From Amoebophrya sp. AT5.2 (Eukaryota; Sar; Dinophyceae; Syndiniales; Amoebophryaceae): DNA of 10,823 nt. Location of the stretch: positions 1-10,823 of the forward strand of contig RXOD01006262.1 of NCBI GenBank assembly GCA_005223375.1, given 5' to 3'. The translations under genes were made by a program, and so were the position numbers. Shown piece by piece: positions 6,501-10,823 of this stretch. The notes beneath the pieces were generated by a model. It was given only the letters and a program-made list of their open reading frames with translations, was not told the DNA's origin and ran no database searches. Numbering within the stretch: the first letter of the stretch is position 1; each line of letters begins with the position of its first letter.

Positions 6501-7867
6501 CCGAGCGCATCGCGACGAAAGCCCTCGCGGAGTGGAAGCTGCGGGCCGAGGTAGACCAGTTTGTACGACAGAAGGAGCCCGCCGAGGCTTTCGATGTTGT
6601 GAAGGGCTTTGACGCTGCCGCGGCCGCTGGGATGTCGTACGAGCTGGCTGATGCCTTAACGGCGGAGGATTTGGATGAGATTTTAGAAGCTGGCGGCGGA
6701 GCGGCCGCTGCTGACGGGGGGGCGGAGAAGATCAAGGAATTTTTGCAGGCGAATTTCGTGCGCGAGAATCTTGTTGGTCGCTCGTCTACTTCGACTGGAG
6801 CGGGAACAACAACAAGCCAGGGGCCGCTGGAGCGTCAAGTGTTGGTACTCGGCGAAATCATGAAGGCGTCCCACGTGCGGAGCTTTGTATCGGCGGGGGT
6901 GGCGCAGAGAGTGAGGGATAAGCTACCGAGGCTCTTGGAGGGGGGACGAGAAGGCAAACAGCGAGGCGCAGGCGCTGCCGAGCTGGCAGCCGAGTTTGAG
7001 CGCAGTCTGGGCCGCTGCGGGCTGTTCGACACTGCTGCGGGCGGTGAAGACGACAAGAAGAACAAGGCTGTGAGCGCGACGGCAAACGCCGCTATGCGGA
7101 AGAAGATTGCGGAAAAGCTCGCGGGTCACTTAGTGAAGCGCGCCGGCGGCGACGCTGGCGCGACCGAGCGCATCTGCTTCAACGAGAACGGCCCGCTCGC
7201 CGCCGCCGTGCTTGCCAACTCTGTTGCTGGCACGAACAACAGTGGTGCTTCTTCCTCTTCGGGGATTTCGGCCCCCAGCACGATGACCCACTTGGGGCCG
7301 AAATCCAGTCCGCTTGCGTCCTCGCTGACGTCCTCACTTCTGACGCCGGGCGTGCAATATCAGGACTCGCATGGCACTAGTTTTTCCACCCACGTGGCGC
7401 AGCTTCTCCCGGGCTTCGCGCTCAGCGACGCGCACTTGCGGGAGCTCGCGAAGAGCGGGGCGACGGAAAAGGAGATGAAGATGCTAACCGGATTTCGTGG
7501 CAAAGAAGAGGACTACGTCGTCGTGAAGGAGGACGAGAAGCTCGTGGACCCAGAGATGGCCTCGCAGCTGTACCCGGGGGGGGCGGCGGACCCGTTGCAC
7601 GCGGGGGCCAAGTCGACGCTGCAGTCGTCTTTACCGAGCCTGGCGAGCTCGGTCACGGACCGGAACCTGGCCGGTGAGAACTACTTGAGTTCGAAGGCGG
7701 GAGTGGTCGAGAAGGCGAATCTGGTGCAAAACTTTCAGGCGCGCGCCAAAAAGAAGCGCTTGGACCAGGTCAAGGAAGAGATAAAGAGGAAAAAACCGGC
7801 CCTGGCCAAAAAATTGGCGGCGCGGGCGAAAGCAATGGAGAGTAGGGCGGATTATTCTTTTTCATAA
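3506..7867 (+). CDS. Large Thr-rich stalk, single-pass membrane, Lys-rich protein; 5' end unresolved
   Basis: The frame is open from 3467 to the TAA at 7865-7867, about 1453 codons from 3506. The codon at 3506 is TTG, and the first in-frame ATG is at 3974 (codon 157), so the real start is missing, in an upstream exon, or non-AUG. In order (numbered from 3506): a Thr-rich stretch (3-37); a hydrophobic segment (about 51-80) rich in Leu, Ala and Cys; an acidic patch; a Pro/Gly/Lys-rich region with a 55-codon duplication (about 284-384); Lys/Ser-rich low complexity (about 455-650); then a more ordered helical half carrying a recurring G-F-S type motif; and a basic C-terminus. The layout suggests an extracellular mucin-like stalk, one membrane crossing and a long basic cytoplasmic tail. 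I recognise no catalytic domain. Antisense ORFs across it are shadows of its GC-rich codons. Confidence 0.8.
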   Translation: MPTTTTTTTTSTTTTTTLPPGTTLAPTTTTTTTSTSTAAPKAKPSKPCCRLVYLLPLAFLALFLTGCCCYEWLAALAAAAEKKKTKGNDGQGGHQSGAEDALSDDDDPDAAYLEGQERLLNPPPASSPDSPQDENDPWTWQAPPPGALDPAHNAVSMAFEAAEELADDPAETASTLVSAGFSPEYAQEVADAISKIPKDADNPTPGAPRRRRGLNPRKRPTARADPQRPPPHRDRDGRGPDSDASGGGQQPTGPQDDAPDGESPREDFFHSIASTGGGDEGAPGGDRSPPGDKSDKGAPGAPFGPGERAAPAHNAGARYKRRKGGDGKNKDASSVDGSGGDRSPPNDKSDKSASSGPGERAAPANNAGARYKRRKGDGKNKNASKMEEAEPPRKPETGPGRGGAGPEKKNWWDDREGPDQKDERSQMASFGIDYPMPLPKNENDLALLQSFGLWTPAKTPPPKRKGGKKDDSGGRSRGKKKKTPTRGVASHAASASASPTSPGDASDTAGSERSGATSDTEPSSGGDKNIKTKKANARPKAKSLRTKLRAPLGKKVAKKKTGKEGGGGGAVTDDGATSGGASDQEYIATATSGSSDADSDKSKKRTGTNKKRGARKQAAGKKRGGAKKKKGGGTSSDDASSSGRSAESSDDGAGEPQSLMDTVHPGEMGDAENVRDFLMKQWRKQMYNDGGVKSLLEGQQPEISGVLTTGEVETALVDSGFSKKAAKLIAPLAQAHGTLDDTPPRREKDGTVVQPKSGEKERMKKVAVPAAHLKDFPVEKLDPEDRERFWNNFRVALLPPATGALEAARKRAGFQSQAAKTKSKANQATKSNKLESLLENSDEKDASDRRAVEMAQIVRRKCRPSPKDKGAGGSKQTHSPGKDDAPQHYLDTAEAEKVLQTQGFSKGIAKKLAKFLDDQLQERARLEGRAAKIALDFLQKGGTDDLTLQDTLPRCAENILKQMAKEEGTDTKSKKKDGTSKKGKDSAPASPLQLTKEDAERIATKALAEWKLRAEVDQFVRQKEPAEAFDVVKGFDAAAAAGMSYELADALTAEDLDEILEAGGGAAAADGGAEKIKEFLQANFVRENLVGRSSTSTGAGTTTSQGPLERQVLVLGEIMKASHVRSFVSAGVAQRVRDKLPRLLEGGREGKQRGAGAAELAAEFERSLGRCGLFDTAAGGEDDKKNKAVSATANAAMRKKIAEKLAGHLVKRAGGDAGATERICFNENGPLAAAVLANSVAGTNNSGASSSSGISAPSTMTHLGPKSSPLASSLTSSLLTPGVQYQDSHGTSFSTHVAQLLPGFALSDAHLRELAKSGATEKEMKMLTGFRGKEEDYVVVKEDEKLVDPEMASQLYPGGAADPLHAGAKSTLQSSLPSLASSVTDRNLAGENYLSSKAGVVEKANLVQNFQARAKKKRLDQVKEEIKRKKPALAKKLAARAKAMESRADYSFS
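3656..3745 (+). other. Predicted transmembrane segment in the large protein
   Basis: Codons 51-80 encode a continuous hydrophobic run (LVYLLPLAFLALFLTG, then three Cys, then WLAALAAAA). It is preceded by a Cys pair and basic residues and followed by EKKKTK. Cysteines at both edges could be palmitoylation sites. With Thr-rich sequence on one side and strongly basic sequence on the other, the positive-inside rule puts the C-terminal part in the cytoplasm. A signal-anchor or signal peptide role is the alternative. Confidence 0.65.
4355..4657 (+). repeat. 165-bp tandem duplication within the coding sequence
   Basis: The start GGAGGGGACCG recurs at 4355 and 4520, a 165-bp period equal to 55 codons, so the frame is kept. 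Both copies encode GGDRSPP, then DKSDK, GPGERAAPA, NNAGARYKRRKG or a close variant, and DGKNK. The second copy has lost a few residues (APGAPF reduced to ASS, one Gly missing). This is a recent in-frame expansion of a disordered basic segment. Confidence 0.85.
7263..7306 (+). repeat. 13-bp perfect inverted repeat inside the large gene
   Basis: GGATTTCGGCCCC at 7263-7275 is the exact reverse complement of GGGGCCGAAATCC at 7294-7306, with an 18-nt loop. Transcribed, this would form a stable hairpin in a Ser-rich linker of the protein. It could be chance, or a structure in the mRNA. Confidence 0.6.
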
Positions 7868-8650
7868 GCCGTGCGGGGCTGTCGAGCGTCGAGCGTGAGC
7901 TCCCCCAGTAACCGCAGTAAGACATAGTAGCTACTCATTTACTTATACTTACTCACTCACCAACATATTCTGTTTCGTCCTTCCGTTCCTCGTTCGCTTC
8001 GCTTTCCACGAACGTTGAAATGGGAACAGCATACACACTCGGTAGTGCTAGGCGAGCGCTAAGCAGGAGCTCTTTGGTCTAACGGATGTCTTACACAATT
8101 TATTTCAGCATTTTCTTTACTAGTAAGCCACAGCGGTAGTACTAGTAGTAAGCTAAGTGAAGGAAGAAGTAGAAGGACGGGAAATCGGAGGCGTTCAGCG
8201 CCGCAAGATTAACATCATCAGGGCGCGCTGCGGCTGCTGGCGGATCGGTTTTCACTGCTAATCAAATCAAATTTGTGTTATTTATCATCATTTTCGTCCC
8301 CAATGATTTTCCTATTCGTTCCATTCAGAATCTTATCTAGTTTGTGTATCTTTCATTCTGTTGTCTGTGTATGATCATTTCCGGTTCCAAGAAGACGAGA
8401 ACAAGTGTCTTCTCCCAGCGTCTGCTGCGTGGCTCTCGTAACTGCTGTCGTGTTCTTGCACGTTGTTCTTGTTGAGTGTGCATCTCATTTTCATATGAAT
8501 TCACCTGATCGAGATCGCAAGCTCAAGCTGGCTGCCGCGTGCTCAGTGTAGTGGCAGCGGTACATGTAAGAATTCACGTCATTGGATTGCCCATCGACGG
8601 ACCGTGGAACAGTTTTCGTCAATATCTTCATCAGGGAAATAAAAGTACAT
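7868..8650. other. Intergenic region, no gene seen
   Basis: There is no coding-like frame. It is richer in A and T than the flanking genes and holds short simple runs, such as alternating TTAC/TCAC at about 7936-7960 and TACTAGTA-type repeats at about 8120-8150. It should contain the 3' untranslated region of the large gene and the promoter or 5' leader of the oxygenase gene. I see no convincing TATA box or RNA gene. A TTTATTTCAG at about 8099-8108 is a second acceptor-like tract. Confidence 0.6.
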
Positions 8651-8676
8651 TTTTAATCGTTCTACTTCTGCTTCAG
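8651..8676 (+). promoter_or_regulatory. Splice-acceptor-like tract before the oxygenase gene
   Basis: TTTTAATCGTTCTACTTCTG followed by CTTCAG is a pyrimidine-rich tract with a possible branch site (TTAAT) ending in CAG, 10 bases before the ATG at 8687. It fits a cis-intron acceptor in the 5' leader or a trans-splice (spliced-leader) acceptor; the sequence does not tell them apart. An in-frame TAA at 8678-8680 supports the ATG at 8687 as the start. Confidence 0.45.
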
Positions 8677-8686
8677 ATAAAAAAAG

Positions 8687-10823
8687 ATGAGGAAGGTGCC
8701 CAAGAAGCAGCCTGGAATCGCGGAGCTGCGGATCGAGTCTGAGGAAAGGGAAAGCGGATCTCAGGAGTATGAGGATGGGCTTCCCGGACTGTCTCCGGCG
8801 GACTTCTTTCGGCGGCACGTGGCTGAAAACGAGCCCCTCCTGCTGCGCGGCTTCCTGCGGCCGGCTGTTGTGGCGTCTGTGTCCGCCAAACTTCGGCCGG
8901 AGCGGCTGCGACGAGCGTACGGAGACCGCACAATCACAGCCGCCCCGCAGCAATTGGGAAAGCCGGACAAGTGGCTGGAAGCCGGGGAGGAGTGGGGAAT
9001 TTCTAAGACAAACACAAAGGCTAACGCTAAGGTTCAAAAAGTTCTCGCGGTCGCCGCTCGGCGCGTGGAGCTCACGCTCGCCGAGTTCCTGGACTCGCTT
9101 CCGAGATTCTACGCAGACGGCGCCGGTTGCCTGGACACCGGCTTCCAGTTTCTGAAAGGAGATCTGGAAGAGGCAACGCGTCAACTCGAGAAACTGGTTC
9201 CGACGGTCTGGGGTGCTGGCAAAGCTGGTGCAGCAGGGAACCTCAAGGCGTCCTTTTCATGTAGTCGGGACCTCGGCGGTGGAGCTGAATGCGGGGGGAG
9301 CACCAACACATCTTCGCCGGCTGGATCTCGGTCAAGGGAAGCCGATCTCAGCTCTGTATCAGCCTCATCTTCCAGTGGGATTGCAAAAACTGGTACTGCA
9401 TCAAACATTAAGTGTAAGTCCAACACGAGTTGTGCTGGCTTTCTCGAGCTGCGGAATCGGGACCTGTGGATGGGGGCTCTGACGAAGTCGCGCCGCCACT
9501 ACGACAACCAGGAGAACCTTTTTCTTCAGCTTCTCGGGCGGAAACGATTCAAACTCCTACCGCCGAAAGCATCGCGATATCTGCAGGAACAGGAGGTGGA
9601 GCTGGTGAAAAGGCACTACTTGTATCAGCCTCGAAGTGGGAAAGTAAATGGCGACCGCGAGGAGCAGGACGACAGCAGCTGCTTTCGAAGAGACCTGGGT
9701 GAAATAAGTGTTCCGGGGATAAACTTGAAAAACTCAAGCACAGATGAACAAGAACCACCACCGCCGCAACAACTTCAAGGAGAAATCGTCCGGAATTACG
9801 CCACGTTTGATGTGGAGAAGCCGGCGACGGACGGCGAGCGGGAGCGGGCGGAGAGGATCCGGGAAGCGGAAGTCGAGGTGGTCCTCGAGCCAGGGGATCT
9901 GCTGTACATCCCTGTCGGCTGGTGGCATGAAGTGGAGGCTCTGCCAGCGCCGGCACAGGAACTCAACTTTTCCTACACCAGTTTCTTTCACCCCTTTTTC
10001 GTGCGGCTGAAGGGCAGAAGTCCCCAGACCGCTTTGAAGTCCTCTGAGACCGCTGCTGCAGTAGTGGGAGGGAACGGTGGCGTCGCAGCGGAGTCAGCTT
10101 CGGACAGCACTGACCAAGAGGAAGAGAGCCTGGAGGTGGATGACGTGCTGCAAAGCTGGGCCCTGAACCCGCGGTACCGGCACCTGCACCATTTTCTGGC
10201 GCAGCACGAAGAAGGCAGTAAAAAAACGGATCGCGCCAGCCGTGAGGATCCAGATAATTCACCTAGCTCCGGAGATTCCGGCACCTCCTCCGATTCCGAT
10301 ACCGCCGGCAGTTCATCCTCGAAGGAGCGGCGCAAGCAAATCATGAAGTTTGCGGAGCAGCTGCTGGACGAGCACTACGTGTCTGGGGTGGTGAAGTTGG
10401 GTTCGCTGCGCTTCATCGAGAAGAAGCTCGCCGACCCCGCCTGTGCCGACGTCGCGAGACTGCGCCGCTGGTTTTTGCTTCGTTTGAACAAGCGCGCGTG
10501 GCAGCACGGAATCCAGGATCGCGCGGTCTGCGCGGACAACGTCCCCGTCACGCAGAACTTCGCGGTGTGGCCCGAAAATCGCCTTTTGGAAAATTCCTCC
10601 GCACTGCAGTTTCTGGACGAGCTGTCCTCGAGCAGTGCTTGTGCTGATGACACGGGTAGAAGTGATTGTGATGATAAGTCGTGGACGTGGTACGGGAAGA
10701 TTCGAGAAGAGGTTTTGGGGTTGCGGGAAGCCGGGCACGCGAAAAAATTCCAGCCGTACCGAGACCCGAAGCCGATCACTTCGTTCAATACAAAGGGGAA
10801 GGGGGAGGACAACACTTCCCGCT
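8687..10823 (+). CDS. JmjC/cupin_8 Fe(II)/2-oxoglutarate oxygenase, FIH-like, cut by the window end
   Basis: The frame is open without a stop from the ATG at 8687 to the window edge, 712 codons. An in-frame TAA nine bases upstream fixes the ATG as the first possible start. Residues 47-57 (ENEPLLLRGFL) match the entry motif of cupin_8 proteins. Residues 271-289 (HYDNQENLFLQLLGRKRFK) closely resemble the FIH metal site: H271 and D273 form the HxD pair, and N277 and K286 fall where FIH has its 2-oxoglutarate-contacting Asn and Lys. The second metal His is H414 in GWWHEVE, followed by a strand (ELNFSYTSFF). The likely reaction is protein hydroxylation (or a related oxidation) using Fe(II), O2 and 2-oxoglutarate; the substrate is unknown. 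Low-complexity inserts lie at about 174-258, 325-365 and 465-560, making it far longer than FIH (about 350 residues). Cys, Trp and Asp/Ser-rich C-terminal parts are unrecognised. Confidence 0.85.
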   Translation, partial: MRKVPKKQPGIAELRIESEERESGSQEYEDGLPGLSPADFFRRHVAENEPLLLRGFLRPAVVASVSAKLRPERLRRAYGDRTITAAPQQLGKPDKWLEAGEEWGISKTNTKANAKVQKVLAVAARRVELTLAEFLDSLPRFYADGAGCLDTGFQFLKGDLEEATRQLEKLVPTVWGAGKAGAAGNLKASFSCSRDLGGGAECGGSTNTSSPAGSRSREADLSSVSASSSSGIAKTGTASNIKCKSNTSCAGFLELRNRDLWMGALTKSRRHYDNQENLFLQLLGRKRFKLLPPKASRYLQEQEVELVKRHYLYQPRSGKVNGDREEQDDSSCFRRDLGEISVPGINLKNSSTDEQEPPPPQQLQGEIVRNYATFDVEKPATDGERERAERIREAEVEVVLEPGDLLYIPVGWWHEVEALPAPAQELNFSYTSFFHPFFVRLKGRSPQTALKSSETAAAVVGGNGGVAAESASDSTDQEEESLEVDDVLQSWALNPRYRHLHHFLAQHEEGSKKTDRASREDPDNSPSSGDSGTSSDSDTAGSSSSKERRKQIMKFAEQLLDEHYVSGVVKLGSLRFIEKKLADPACADVARLRRWFLLRLNKRAWQHGIQDRAVCADNVPVTQNFAVWPENRLLENSSALQFLDELSSSSACADDTGRSDCDDKSWTWYGKIREEVLGLREAGHAKKFQPYRDPKPITSFNTKGKGEDNTSR

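Noticed and set aside
8579..9184. Minus-strand ORF of about 200 codons at the oxygenase start, and similar ones to the right end
   Set aside because: The plus-strand frame carries recognisable cupin_8 motifs and stays open to the window end, so the antisense frames are shadows.

Overview
This is a eukaryotic, probably protist, nuclear window. The coding stretches are long, GC-rich and low in complexity, the genes are widely spaced, there is no operon layout or Shine-Dalgarno pattern, and several places look like GT...AG introns or polypyrimidine-AG splice acceptors. A lineage cannot be fixed from sequence alone. The features would fit an alveolate-type protist, but that is a guess.

Layout. 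Positions 1-606 are non-coding repeat. A direct element copy (76-bp tandem units plus a unique tail, about 1-330) faces an inverted, diverged copy (about 361-606), giving an imperfect palindrome. Positions 607-1586 contain no recognisable gene, apart from a weak minus-strand ORF and a roughly 490-bp segment bounded by 9-bp inverted repeats and 20-bp direct repeats. Positions 1587-3255 hold a minus-strand gene of unknown family. It is broken by at least one stop and one or two frameshifts, and two further interruptions look like introns. Positions 3254-3506 are a third copy of the repeat element.

Directly after that copy begins the largest gene (about 3506-7867, plus strand). It has a Thr-rich stalk, one hydrophobic membrane segment, then about 1370 residues of charged, Lys-rich protein with a recurring short helical motif. 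It has no ATG before codon 157, so its true N-terminus is missing or lies in another exon. Positions 7868-8686 are an intergenic region ending in a good splice-acceptor-like tract. From 8687 to the window end runs an uninterrupted reading frame, cut by the edge, that encodes a JmjC/cupin_8 Fe(II)/2-oxoglutarate oxygenase with a core very like factor-inhibiting HIF (FIH).

No functional link between the two plus-strand genes is visible. The most unusual aspects are the repeat element sitting exactly where two divergent reading frames lose their starts, and the large unrecognised membrane protein with its repeated motif.
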